Assembly (NCBI GenBank): GCA_028291055.1
Contig: JAQGIP010000037.1
Span: forward strand, 1-64,000
DNA: 64,000 bases
From: Caulobacter sp.
GTDB lineage: Bacteria > Pseudomonadota > Alphaproteobacteria > Caulobacterales > Caulobacteraceae
Direction: 5' to 3'
Shown here: piece by piece, positions 55,840 to 64,000 of the stretch
Numbering within the stretch: the first letter of the stretch is position 1
Layout of the letters: every line of letters begins with the position of its first letter
Position numbers and translations under genes: made by a program
The notes under the pieces: model-generated
What the model was told of the DNA's origin: nothing
Database searches by the model: none
The model's input: the letters and a program-made list of their open reading frames with translations, nothing else

Positions 55840-57240
55840 CTAGATGTGCAGGACGCGGCCGTAGGCGTCGAGGCTGGCCTCGTGCATGGCCTCGCTGAGG
55901 GTCGGGTGGGCGAAGACGGTTTCGAACAGGTCCTCTTCGGTGGCCTCGAGCGTCATGGCGATGGCGAAGCCCTGGATCATTTCCGTGACTTCCGCGCCGA
56001 TCATGTGGGCGCCGATCAGGGCGCCGGTCTTGGCGTCGAACACCGTTTTCACGAAGCCCTCGGTCTCGCCCGCCGCGATGGCCTTGCCGTTGACGCGGAA
56101 GGGGAAGCGGCCGGCCTTGACCTCGATGCCCGCCGCCTTGGCCGCCGCTTCGGTCAGGCCCACCGAGGCCACCTGGGGGTTGGCGTAGGTGCAGCCGGGG
56201 ATGGGCGCGGTGAGGCCCGAGTCCTTGAGCCCGGCGATATGTTCGATGCAGTGGACGCCTTCGTGGCTGGCCTTGTGGGCGAGCCAGGGCGGGCCGGCGA
56301 CGTCGCCGATGGCGTAGAGGCCGGGTACGTTGGTGACGCCGTGCCTGTCGATGACGACGTGGCCGCGGTCGATCTTCAGGCCGAGCGCTTCCAGGCCCAT
56401 GTCCTCGACATTGCCGTCGATGCCGACAGCGACGATGGCCACCTCGGCCTCCAGCGTCTCGGCCTTGCCCTTGGCCTCCAGGGCCACCGACACGCCGGTC
56501 TTGGACTTGGACAGCTTGGAGACCTTGGCGGCGACGCGGAACTTCAGGCCGCGCTTCTCGAAGGCCTTCTGGGCGGCCTTGGAGACCTCCTCGTCCTCGA
56601 CGGGGAGGATGCGATCCAGGGCCTCGATCACGGTAACTTCGGCTCCCAAGGCCCGGTAGAAGCTGGCGAATTCGATACCGATGGCGCCGGAGCCGATGAC
56701 GATCATGCTCTTGGGCGCGGTCTTGGGAACCATGGCCTCGCGGTAGGTCCAGATGCGCTCGCCGTCCGGGACCAGGCCCACGGCGGGGATGGTGCGGGCG
56801 CGCGCGCCGGTGGCCAGGATGACGTGCTTGGCGGTTAGCGTGCGCGAGCCGCCGGCCTTCAGGGCCACGACGACCTTGGGCGCGGGCGCAGCCTTCTCCA
56901 GCTTGGCCGAGCCTTCGATCACCTCGATCTTGTGCTTCTTCATCAGGAAGGCGACGCCGCTGGACAGCTGCTTGGCCACGCCGCGCGAACGCTCGATCAC
57001 CTTGGTGAAGTCGTAGGACCGGCCGGTGATGGCCAGGCCATAGTCGGACAGGTGGTCCAGCTGCTCATAGAGCTCGCCGGACTTCAGCAGGGCCTTGGTC
57101 GGGATACAGCCCCAATTGAGGCAGACCCCGCCGAGGTTTTCCCGCTCGATGATGGCGGTCTTCAGGCCCAGCTGGCTGGCGCGGATGGCGGTCACATAGC
57201 CGCCGGGGCCGGCGCCGATGACGATGACGTCGAAATCCAT
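55840..57240 (-). CDS. lpdA: Dihydrolipoyl dehydrogenase (E3)
   Basis: 466 aa FAD flavoprotein that reoxidises dihydrolipoyl groups and reduces NAD+. The FAD-binding start is VIGAGPGGYVTAIRASQLG; the redox disulfide is GGVCLNWGCIPTK; the NAD site is VIGSGAIGIEFASFYRALGA; the C-terminal AHPTLSEAMHEA has the catalytic His-Glu pair. It is the last gene of the pdh cluster, 11 bases after pdhC. Confidence 0.96.
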   Translation of the reverse strand: MDFDVIVIGAGPGGYVTAIRASQLGLKTAIIERENLGGVCLNWGCIPTKALLKSGELYEQLDHLSDYGLAITGRSYDFTKVIERSRGVAKQLSSGVAFLMKKHKIEVIEGSAKLEKAAPAPKVVVALKAGGSRTLTAKHVILATGARARTIPAVGLVPDGERIWTYREAMVPKTAPKSMIVIGSGAIGIEFASFYRALGAEVTVIEALDRILPVEDEEVSKAAQKAFEKRGLKFRVAAKVSKLSKSKTGVSVALEAKGKAETLEAEVAIVAVGIDGNVEDMGLEALGLKIDRGHVVIDRHGVTNVPGLYAIGDVAGPPWLAHKASHEGVHCIEHIAGLKDSGLTAPIPGCTYANPQVASVGLTEAAAKAAGIEVKAGRFPFRVNGKAIAAGETEGFVKTVFDAKTGALIGAHMIGAEVTEMIQGFAIAMTLEATEEDLFETVFAHPTLSEAMHEASLDAYGRVLHI

Positions 57241-57251
57241 CTCTCAGGTCC

Positions 57252-58568
57252 TCAAACGATCATCGTCAGGGGTTCTTCCAGCAGCGGCTTGAGCGCGCTG
57301 AGGAATTTGGCGCCGACCGAACCGTCTACCACCCGGTGGTCGCAGGTCAGGGTCACGGTCATGACGGTGGCGATGGCCAGCTCGCCGTTCTTCACCACCG
57401 GACGCTTCTCGCCCACGCCCACCGACAGGATGGCGCCCTGGGGCTCGTTGATGATCGAGGCGAAGGACTTGATGCCGAACATGCCGAGGTTGGAGACGGA
57501 GAAGGTGCCGCCCTGGAACTCCTCGGGCTTCAGCTTTTTATCCCGTGCGCGGGCCGCAAGATCTTTGGTCTCGACAGCGATCTGGGCCAGGCCCTTGGTC
57601 TCGGCGGCGCGGATGATGGGGGTGATCAGGCCGTGGTCGAGGGCCACCGCCATGGCGATATCCGCATGGTGGTGCATGGCGATGCCTTCGGGCGTGTAGC
57701 TGGCGTTCGCCTCCGGCACGCGCTTCAGGGCCACGGCGCAGGCCTTGATGACCATGTCGTTGACCGAGACCTTCACGCCGTCCTTTTCCAGCAGGGCGTT
57801 GATCTTGGCGCGGGCCGCCAGCAGGCCGTCGATCTCGATGTCGATGGTCAGCGGGAAGTGGGGCACGTCGCGGAAGCTGTCGGTCATGCGGCGCGCGACG
57901 GTCTTGCGCATGCCGTCCAGCGGGATGAGGTCGTAGCTGCCGGCGGGGATGCCCTGCTGTTCGAGGGACTGCACCTGGCGGGGCCCGGCCGCCGCCGCTG
58001 CGCCGGCGGGCTGAGCGATGGCGGGAGCCTTGCCGCGCGCGGCCTCGATGTCGGCCTTGATGATGCGCCCGTGCGGGCCGGAGCCGGTGACGCCGCCCAA
58101 GTCCAGGCCGGCCTGCTGGGCGAGGCGGCGGGCCAGGGGCGAGGCGAAGACGCGATCGCCGTCTGTCTTCGGAGCGGCGGTAGTCTGAGCTGGTTGCGGC
58201 GCGGGAGCCGGAGCAGGCGCGGGGGCCGCTTCGGCCTTCGGAGCGGGCGCGGCTTCAGCTTTCGGAGCCGGCGCGGCTTCGGCCTTGGGCGCATCGGCCT
58301 TCACCGGCGGCGGGGCGGCGCCGTCCCCCTCGCCTTTCAGCTTGGCGATGACGGCATTGACCTTCACGCCCTCCGTGCCTTCGGGCACGAGCACGGCTTC
58401 GATCTCGCCCTCGTCGACGGCTTCGACTTCCATGGTGGCCTTGTCGGTCTCGATCTCGGCGATGACGTCGCCGGCCTTGACGGTGTCGCCGGGCTTCACA
58501 TGCCACTTGGCGAGCGTGCCCTCCTCCATGGTGGGCGACAGGGCCGGCATCAGGATGTCGATGGACAT
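57252..58568 (-). CDS. pdhC: Pyruvate dehydrogenase E2, dihydrolipoamide acetyltransferase
   Basis: 438 aa. One lipoyl domain at residues 1-80 (lipoyl Lys in [17 protein letters not shown]), an Ala/Pro/Lys/Glu-rich linker with KAEAAPAP repeats, a peripheral-subunit-binding domain ([20 protein letters not shown]) and the catalytic domain (about 205-438, ending near [20 protein letters not shown]). It forms the complex core and transfers acetyl to CoA. The first 150 bases nearly repeat pdhB DNA. Confidence 0.96.
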   Translation of the reverse strand: MSIDILMPALSPTMEEGTLAKWHVKPGDTVKAGDVIAEIETDKATMEVEAVDEGEIEAVLVPEGTEGVKVNAVIAKLKGEGDGAAPPPVKADAPKAEAAPAPKAEAAPAPKAEAAPAPAPAPAPQPAQTTAAPKTDGDRVFASPLARRLAQQAGLDLGGVTGSGPHGRIIKADIEAARGKAPAIAQPAGAAAAAGPRQVQSLEQQGIPAGSYDLIPLDGMRKTVARRMTDSFRDVPHFPLTIDIEIDGLLAARAKINALLEKDGVKVSVNDMVIKACAVALKRVPEANASYTPEGIAMHHHADIAMAVALDHGLITPIIRAAETKGLAQIAVETKDLAARARDKKLKPEEFQGGTFSVSNLGMFGIKSFASIINEPQGAILSVGVGEKRPVVKNGELAIATVMTVTLTCDHRVVDGSVGAKFLSALKPLLEEPLTMIV

Positions 58569-58580
58569 GGTCGTTGGTCC

Positions 58581-59018
58581 TTATGCGCTTGGGGCGGTTT
58601 CGCTGACGGTAGTGGGCGACCACTTCGCCCGCCGCCGCGCGAGCCGCGCCTCGTCGGTTTCGTCTTCGTAGTTCATGGCTTCGGCGGTGCGCCCGGCGAA
58701 GCCTTCGAGATCGCAGCCGGTGACGTTCACCGTGCCGATGGTCGTTCCGTCTTCCAGGTCCAGGACGGCGGCGACGTAGCAGCCGCATTCGTCGCAGATC
58801 AGCATATCGATCTCGCCGCGCCCGAAGCGGTAGCGGGTCAGCGAGCCCGGGGCGGCGGTGATGTGCAGGAAGCCCGCCGGATCGCTGGTGTTGCGCGCGC
58901 CGTGGCGGCGGCAGAAGCCGCACTGGCAGGCGCGCAGCGGCAGATCGGCCGCCGCCTGGGCGGTTTCCAGGGCCACATGGATGGCCCCGCAGTGGCAGGA
59001 TCCGTTGAGCGCCTTCAT
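58581..59018 (-). CDS. GFA/CENP-V-type zinc protein (copy A)
   Basis: 145 aa, glutathione-dependent formaldehyde-activating (GFA) family fold. Zinc ligands appear as SCHCGAIHV, CQCGFCRRHG and CDECGCYV. Most members have no tested reaction; the formaldehyde role of Gfa is itself disputed. It sits between pdhB and pdhC, overlapping the second GFA gene by four bases, so it is transcribed with the pyruvate dehydrogenase genes. Confidence 0.9.
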   Translation of the reverse strand: MKALNGSCHCGAIHVALETAQAAADLPLRACQCGFCRRHGARNTSDPAGFLHITAAPGSLTRYRFGRGEIDMLICDECGCYVAAVLDLEDGTTIGTVNVTGCDLEGFAGRTAEAMNYEDETDEARLARRRAKWSPTTVSETAPSA

Positions 59019-59419
59019 GCTTCGGCGCTCAGATGGGCCAGGGACGCGCCATGCGCCTCCCAGTTACGGCCGTCGAAAGGCTCGATGCGGATATCCAACG
59101 CGTCGGCGTCGTCCAGGCAGCGGGCGTTGACCGACCAGCCGTCCGGGTTGGAGCGGGGCCGGTAGAAGCTCTTCACCCCACAGACCGAGCAGAAGGTGTG
59201 TTTCGCCACGCCGGTGTTGAAGCTGTAGGTCGTGATCGCATCCTCGCCCGCCGTCAGCCGGAAGCGGCTCTCCGGCACGATGATGTGGATGAAGCCCAGC
59301 TTCTCGCACATGGAGCAGTTGCAGGCCTGCGCCTCCACCGCGTCGGGCAGCGCCGCCTCGAAGCGCACGGCGCCGCAATGACAGCCGCCCGACCTCCAAA
59401 GGAATGCCCCAGGGCTCAC
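59015..59419 (-). CDS. GFA/CENP-V-type zinc protein (copy B)
   Basis: 134 aa, same fold as the neighbour but a different subgroup. Zinc ligands are [20 protein letters not shown] and [16 protein letters not shown]. It overlaps pdhB at its start and copy A at its end, each by four bases, so translation is coupled along the whole row. Low similarity between the two copies argues against a recent tandem duplication. Function unknown. Confidence 0.9.
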   Translation of the reverse strand: MSPGAFLWRSGGCHCGAVRFEAALPDAVEAQACNCSMCEKLGFIHIIVPESRFRLTAGEDAITTYSFNTGVAKHTFCSVCGVKSFYRPRSNPDGWSVNARCLDDADALDIRIEPFDGRNWEAHGASLAHLSAEA

Positions 59420-60828
59420 CGGTAGAGAACCGCCTTGGCCGCCTTCACGATCTTGTCGACCCCGGGCAGGCTGAGCGCCTCCAGATTGGCGGCGTAGGGC
59501 AGCGGCACGTCTTCCTGGTGCACGCGCAGCGGCGGGGCGTCGAGATAGTCGAAGGCGAACTCCACGACGCGGGCCACGACTTCGGCGCCGACGCCCATGG
59601 GCGCCCAGCCTTCCTCGCAGCTGACCAGACGGTTGGTCTTCTTGACGCTCTCGACGATGGTGTCGTGGTCCAGCGGGCGCAGGGTGCGCAGGTCGATGAC
59701 CTCCGCGTCGATGCCGTCCTTGGCCAGTTCCTCGGCGGCCTGGAGGGCGAAGCCGACCATGCGGCTGTGGGCCGTCAATGTGACGTCCTTGCCCTCGCGG
59801 CGGACCTTGGCCTTGCCGATCGGCAGCACCCAGTCTTCCACGTCCGGCACATCGAACTCGTGGCCGTACATCATCTCGTGTTCGAGGAAGACGATGGGGT
59901 TGGGGTCGCGGATGGCCGCTTTGAGCAGACCTTTCGCGTCGGCGGCGTCGTAGGGGGCGATGACCTTCAGGCCGGGCACATTGGCGTACCAGGAGGAGTA
60001 GTCGTGGCTGTGCTGGGCGCCCACGCGGCTGGCGGCGCCGTTGGGGCCGCGGAAGACGATGGGGCAGCGGATCTGGCCGCCGGACATGTAGAGGGTCTTG
60101 GCCGCCGAATTGATGATGTGGTCGATGGCCTGCATGGCGAAGTTGAAGGTCATGAACTCCACGATCGGCCGCTGGCCGGCCATGGCCGCGCCGACGCCCA
60201 GGCCCGCGAAGCCGTGCTCGGTGATCGGGGTGTCGATGACGCGGATGTCGCCGAATTCCTGCAACAGGTCGCGGCTGACCTTATAGGCGCCCTGGTACTG
60301 GGCGACCTCCTCGCCCATCAGGAAGACCAGCGGATCGCGGCGCATCTCCTCGGCCATGGCGTCGCGCAGGGCGTCGCGCACGGTGGTCTTGATCATCTTG
60401 GCGCCGGCGGGCAGTTCCGGGTCGTTCAGCGGCTGCTTGGGCGTGACGGCGACCGCGCCCTCGCCTTCCGGCTGCTTCTTCGCCTGTTCGGGCGGCGTCT
60501 TTTCCGGATCGCCGGCGCTGGCCGGGGGAGCGGACTTGGCTTCGGCGGCGGGGGCGGGGGCGGGGGCCGGAGCCGGCGCGGCCGCGTCGTCCTCGCCGTT
60601 CAGACGGGCGATCGGCGTGTTGACCTTCACGGCCTCCGTGCCTTCGGCGACCAGCAGTTCGCCGATGACGCCCTCGTCGACGGCTTCGACTTCCATCGTG
60701 GCCTTGTCGGTCTCGATCTCGGCGATGACGTCGCCGGCCTTGACCGTATCGCCGGGCTTCACATGCCACTTGGCCAGCGTGCCCTCCTCCATGGTGGGCG
60801 ACAGGGCCGGCATAAGAATGTCGGTCAC
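59416..60828 (-). CDS. pdhB: Pyruvate dehydrogenase E1 beta with N-terminal lipoyl domain
   Basis: 470 aa. Residues 1-80 form a lipoyl domain (lipoyl Lys in [17 protein letters not shown]), a linker of about 60 residues follows, and residues about 145-470 are the E1-beta transketolase-like part: [41 protein letters not shown] lipoyl domain on E1-beta is common in alphaproteobacteria and absent in most other groups. With PdhA it decarboxylates pyruvate using ThDP. Confidence 0.96.
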   Translation of the reverse strand: MTDILMPALSPTMEEGTLAKWHVKPGDTVKAGDVIAEIETDKATMEVEAVDEGVIGELLVAEGTEAVKVNTPIARLNGEDDAAAPAPAPAPAPAAEAKSAPPASAGDPEKTPPEQAKKQPEGEGAVAVTPKQPLNDPELPAGAKMIKTTVRDALRDAMAEEMRRDPLVFLMGEEVAQYQGAYKVSRDLLQEFGDIRVIDTPITEHGFAGLGVGAAMAGQRPIVEFMTFNFAMQAIDHIINSAAKTLYMSGGQIRCPIVFRGPNGAASRVGAQHSHDYSSWYANVPGLKVIAPYDAADAKGLLKAAIRDPNPIVFLEHEMMYGHEFDVPDVEDWVLPIGKAKVRREGKDVTLTAHSRMVGFALQAAEELAKDGIDAEVIDLRTLRPLDHDTIVESVKKTNRLVSCEEGWAPMGVGAEVVARVVEFAFDYLDAPPLRVHQEDVPLPYAANLEALSLPGVDKIVKAAKAVLYR

Positions 60829-61883
60829 TGAGCGGCCTCCAGGTAGACGTCGGTATAGAGTTCGGACGGATCGGGTTCAGGCGAAGTGCGCGCGAATTCA
60901 GCGGCTTCGGCGACGATCTTCTTCACCTCGGCGTCGACGGCCTTGAGGTCGTCCTCGGTGATGCCCACGGCGTCGAGGCGTTCGCGCAGATGGTCGATGG
61001 GGTCGCGGGTCTTCTTGACCTCGTCCACCTCCTCCTTGGTGCGGTATTTGGCCGGGTCGCTCATGGAGTGGCCCCGATAGCGGTAGGTCTTCATCTCCAG
61101 GATGTAGGGACCCTTGCCCGAACGCGCATGCTCGGCCGCCTTCTCGCCGGCGGCGCGCACGGCCAGCACGTCCATGCCGTCGACCTGTTCGCCGGGGATG
61201 TTGAAGGAGACGCCGCGCTTGAACAGCTGGGTCTCCGAGGAGGAGCGCTCGATGGAGGTGCCCATGGCGTACTGGTTGTTCTCGATCACATAGACGACCG
61301 GCAGGCTCCACAGCTCCGCCATGTTGAAGCTCTCATAGACCTGGCCCTGGTTGGCCGCGCCGTCGCCGAAATAGGTGAAGGAGACCGCGCCGTTCTTGGC
61401 GTTGCGGTTGGCCAGCGCCAGGCCGGTGCCGAGGCTGACCTGGGCGCCGACGATGCCGTGGCCGCCGAAGAAGCCGGCCTCGGTCGAGAACATGTGCATC
61501 GACCCGCCCTTGCCGTGCGACGAGCCCCCGGCGCGGCCGGTCAGTTCGGCCATCACCTCGTTGGGATCCATGCCCAGCGCCAGCATATGGCCGTGCTCGC
61601 GGTAGCCGGTGATGATCTGGTCGCCGTCGCGCTTCACGCGCTGCATGCCGACCGCGATGGCTTCCTGGCCGATGTAGAGGTGGCAGAAGCCGCCGATCAG
61701 ACCCATGCCGTAGAGCTGGCCGGCCCGCTCCTCGAAGCGGCGGATCAGCAGCATGTCGCGATAATATTCGGTGAGTTCGGCGGGCGTCACGCTGTTGGGG
61801 CGTGAACCGCCCTTGCCCGAGGCCTTGACACCGGTGTCACCAGCCTTCCCCGAAGCGGCTGCGTCTTTACGCGGTCGCGCCAT
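60825..61883 (-). CDS. pdhA: Pyruvate dehydrogenase E1 alpha
   Basis: 352 aa. An Ala/Lys/Gly-rich N-terminal extension of about 35 residues precedes the catalytic domain. The ThDP motif runs from [20 protein letters not shown] to [12 protein letters not shown]; the phosphorylation-loop equivalent is [20 protein letters not shown]. It overlaps pdhB by four bases. As first gene of the pdh row it probably carries the main promoter in the 76 bases upstream. Confidence 0.96.
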   Translation of the reverse strand: MARPRKDAAASGKAGDTGVKASGKGGSRPNSVTPAELTEYYRDMLLIRRFEERAGQLYGMGLIGGFCHLYIGQEAIAVGMQRVKRDGDQIITGYREHGHMLALGMDPNEVMAELTGRAGGSSHGKGGSMHMFSTEAGFFGGHGIVGAQVSLGTGLALANRNAKNGAVSFTYFGDGAANQGQVYESFNMAELWSLPVVYVIENNQYAMGTSIERSSSETQLFKRGVSFNIPGEQVDGMDVLAVRAAGEKAAEHARSGKGPYILEMKTYRYRGHSMSDPAKYRTKEEVDEVKKTRDPIDHLRERLDAVGITEDDLKAVDAEVKKIVAEAAEFARTSPEPDPSELYTDVYLEAAQ

Positions 61884-61959
61884 GGTTTTCTCCCTGACCC
61901 GTTATCATTCGCGGCCTCTTGCCCCGGAAACTGAGGCGGGCCGGAATGGTTCGACCCGC

Positions 61960-62256
61960 TTACGGTTGTTTGCGGATCACATAATCCTTGGGATCGGTGA
62001 AGCCTAGCAGGGAACGCGCACGTTCCTCCAAAAGGTCAGCCGATAAGCTTCCGTCGCGTAATAAACGCGCCCTCGCCTCAAGGTCCACCCGTTCCGTGCG
62101 GATTTGCAGAAGTTCCTGCTTTCGCTCGGCCAGGGCCGCGTCGCGCTGCTTGCCGGTCAAGATGCCGCGATCCCCCGTCAACGCGTGGAAGACGAAGTAG
62201 AAGATCAGGAACGCCAGGGCGGCGGTCGGAAGGTATGAGCGCAGGCGGGCGAACAT
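61960..62256 (-). CDS. FtsB/DivIC-type septum formation initiator
   Basis: 98 aa. A membrane helix (about residues 8-28, YLPTAALAFLIFYFVFHAL) is followed by a coiled coil (AALAERKQELLQIRTERVDL, EARARLL) and a short C-terminal tail FTDPKDYVIRK, the standard layout of FtsB/DivIC. It works in the divisome with FtsL and FtsQ. Location just ahead of pdhA is common in this group. Confidence 0.9.
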   Translation of the reverse strand: MFARLRSYLPTAALAFLIFYFVFHALTGDRGILTGKQRDAALAERKQELLQIRTERVDLEARARLLRDGSLSADLLEERARSLLGFTDPKDYVIRKQP

Positions 62257-62334
62257 GGCGACTCAGGCAACGCGAAGGAGAGCCCGTAGATTCAGCCCCT
62301 TATGCCTAACAGCTGGTTACAGCGACGGTTGAAA

Positions 62335-64000
62335 TCAGCGTCCCCGCCCCGCCGCCTTCGCCGCCGCGGTCTTGCAATCGTACGGCAGGCCGGGATCGGA
62401 GCAGAAATCCGGCCAGCGGCCCGTGGTTCGCCAATAGGCCGTCAGGCCCAGTCGCGCGGCCAGCGTCATGAACCGCGGGTCACGCCGCATGGAAGCGGCG
62501 GAGAGATCGAACAGCTGGCTGGTATAGATCTGGCTTCGTCGCCCGAAGGCGCTCAAGGCCACCGCGAAGGCGCGATCGGGGTCACCGGCCTGGGCCAGGG
62601 CGTTCATCACCGCGCCCTGGTCTGCGAGGCCGGCGTCGGCGGCGTCCGCCAGCCGGGCCAGCACTGCGGGGTCGACGTGGCCGCGGCGCGCGCTGTTCAC
62701 ATAGTCGCGCCAGGCCTTCACGACCTGTGGGCCCAGGAAGCGGTCATCCTTCGGCGCCTGGGCCAGGCGCGCCAGCGCCGCGTCCGGGAAACCATAGACA
62801 ATGGCGGTGTAGATGGCGGCGCGGCGCACGCCGCGATTGTCGGGAAAGAGGGCCAGGCTCCGATCGATCAGCGCCGCCGCCTCGGCTTCATCGCCAAGGC
62901 CTGCGTGGCCGAGGATGACGCTGATGGCCTTGGGGGGCGACAGGGGATCGAGCGCATAGCCGCGCGTGTAGAAGGCCTCCGCCTCCTGAACCCGGCCTAC
63001 CGACCGCAGATGGTCGCCCAGGAAGCTGTTGATGGAGGGGTTCTGCGGATCGGCGGCGAGCCCCCTCATCAGGATCGCCTCGCGCGCGGCATAGGCGTCC
63101 GGGGATTCCAGTTGGGCCAGGGCCAGATAGGCGTCGCCACCCTTTGGATCCAGCTTGAGGGCCAGCTCCGCCTCGGAGCGCGCCTCCGCCCGGGTGCGGG
63201 CGGCAAGGGTGTCGGGCTGGTTCATGGCCGTGATGGCCAGGTCGAACGCCAGGTGGCCGTGGCCGACCGCGAAATGGGGCGCCCTGGCGACGATACGCCG
63301 GTCGAGGTCGACAAGCTCGGCGGTGCGGCCCCGCCCGTCGCGGATCTGGTCGGAGAGTTTCAGCCAGGCGCTGAGCGTGTCGGCGTCGATGGTCCCACCT
63401 ACCGGCCCCAGGGCGCGGGTCGTGCGGTCGATGACGTCGCCGACCTTCGCGGCCGCCTGGGCCTCCAGGGCTTCGGCCTCGGCCGCCGGGCGCTCGAAGG
63501 ATTTCGACCACAGGGAACGGCCGGAGCGCCGGTCGTCCAGGCTGATCCGCACCCGCAACAGGCCGCCGACCCGTTCCACGGCGCCGGACACCAGCAACCG
63601 GGCCCCGCCGCGGTCGGGCCGGGCGGCCGCCTCCGGCGCCACGGTGTCGGTCTGTCGGTCGGTGAGGACGCCGATCAGCTGCCCCGGCAGGGCGTCGGCC
63701 GCCCGGCGGGCGTCGGCGTCGCCGGCCTGGGCCTGGAAGGCCAATACGGCCACCCGCAGGGGCTGAGCCCGCCCATACTGCCACCAGGCCAGTCCGCCCA
63801 TCGCCAGCAGCAGGACGACGGCCAGCCCCGCCAGCGCCGGCCAGGCCTGGCTCAGCCGCCGCCGCAGGCCGCGGCGCCCGCTGCCCGCCGGATCCAGGAC
63901 GAACACCGCGACGGTCTCGCTCATCTTGTCCAGCCGCACGCGGCCTTGCGGGATCAGCCGCTTGGAGGCGGGACCCTGGGTCGCGCGCCGGACACTGTCG
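62335..64000 (-). CDS. TPR-containing membrane protein, N-terminus beyond the window
   Basis: At least 555 residues; the frame stays open to the right edge. One membrane helix (AGLAVVLLLAMGGLAWWQYG) follows a cytoplasmic part, then a TolB-N-like segment (LRVAVLAFQ, LVSGAVERVGGLLRVRISLD) and TPR-like repeats such as AELALKLDPKGGDAYLALAQ and LMRGLAADPQNPSINSFLGD. The visible N-terminal end (QGPASKRLIPQGRVRLDKMS) could be the tail of a winged-helix domain, as in CadC-type regulators, but this is a guess. Confidence 0.7.
   Translation of the reverse strand, partial: DSVRRATQGPASKRLIPQGRVRLDKMSETVAVFVLDPAGSGRRGLRRRLSQAWPALAGLAVVLLLAMGGLAWWQYGRAQPLRVAVLAFQAQAGDADARRAADALPGQLIGVLTDRQTDTVAPEAAARPDRGGARLLVSGAVERVGGLLRVRISLDDRRSGRSLWSKSFERPAAEAEALEAQAAAKVGDVIDRTTRALGPVGGTIDADTLSAWLKLSDQIRDGRGRTAELVDLDRRIVARAPHFAVGHGHLAFDLAITAMNQPDTLAARTRAEARSEAELALKLDPKGGDAYLALAQLESPDAYAAREAILMRGLAADPQNPSINSFLGDHLRSVGRVQEAEAFYTRGYALDPLSPPKAISVILGHAGLGDEAEAAALIDRSLALFPDNRGVRRAAIYTAIVYGFPDAALARLAQAPKDDRFLGPQVVKAWRDYVNSARRGHVDPAVLARLADAADAGLADQGAVMNALAQAGDPDRAFAVALSAFGRRSQIYTSQLFDLSAASMRRDPRFMTLAARLGLTAYWRTTGRWPDFCSDPGLPYDCKTAAAKAAGRGR

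Overview
The window is very GC-rich, densely packed alphaproteobacterial chromosome, most likely from the Caulobacterales (Caulobacter or Phenylobacterium type). Pointers are the dusB-ntrB-ntrC-ntrY-ntrX-(D-amino acid aminotransferase)-hfq-hflX block, a fused ispDF, an E1-beta subunit carrying its own lipoyl domain, a tmk-holB-tatD-MBL unit and a PopA/PleD-like protein. Species assignment is inference. Genes are closely spaced and often overlap by 4 bases (ATGA).

Layout. 1-1210 is a PleD/PopA-like receiver-receiver-GGDEF protein that runs off the left edge. 1.3-5.7 kb is general metabolism (SDR, CaiB-type CoA transferase, VOC protein, BrkB-like membrane protein). 5.7-9.5 kb has a TusA-like protein, then convergent ku and ligD, a complete bacterial end-joining pair. 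9.5-12.5 kb has an aminotransferase gene scar and a three-gene unit in which two TauD/TfdA dioxygenases flank an elongation-factor-G-like protein with no GTPase domain. 12.6-16.7 kb has a GH1 glycosidase, a dienelactone hydrolase, a TPR-glycosyltransferase and tRNA-Ser(UGA). 16.8-21.8 kb is an RlpA-like SPOR lipoprotein followed by tmk, holB, tatD, an MBL hydrolase and an SDR. 21.9-27.7 kb has an ArsR/SRPBCC/GST operon, DUF3224, a Tyr/Gly/Gln-rich secreted protein, a GPH-type transporter, mazG, a VOC protein and a Pro/Thr-rich exported protein.

27.7-37.5 kb, all on the minus strand, runs dusB-ntrB-ntrC-ntrY-ntrX-aminotransferase-hfq-hflX. Both NtrC and NtrX lack the GAFTGA loop that sigma-54 activators need. 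37.6-43.7 kb has ispDF, a membrane-anchored spermidine-synthase-like fusion, a CinA-type amidase and a hybrid histidine kinase with a repeat-like insertion in its linker.

44.8-48.9 kb looks foreign: base composition is lower in GC, codon use differs and gene density falls. It carries a radical SAM protein behind a small unidentified ORF, a divergent pair of wHTH-like and HEPN-like proteins (possible defence or toxin module), and a membrane/coiled-coil protein. A 17-base stretch near its left end resembles the 3' end of a tRNA or tmRNA.

48.9-64 kb has an M28 peptidase, a palindromic repeat cluster, a RatA/COQ10-like protein next to lipA, a serine-hydrolase-like lipoprotein without its nucleophile, an AMP-binding enzyme, DoxX and the pyruvate dehydrogenase cluster (divIC-like, pdhA, pdhB, two GFA-family genes, pdhC, lpdA). 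lipA supplies lipoate for the lipoyl domains of PdhB and PdhC, so the two loci work together. A TPR membrane protein runs off the right edge.
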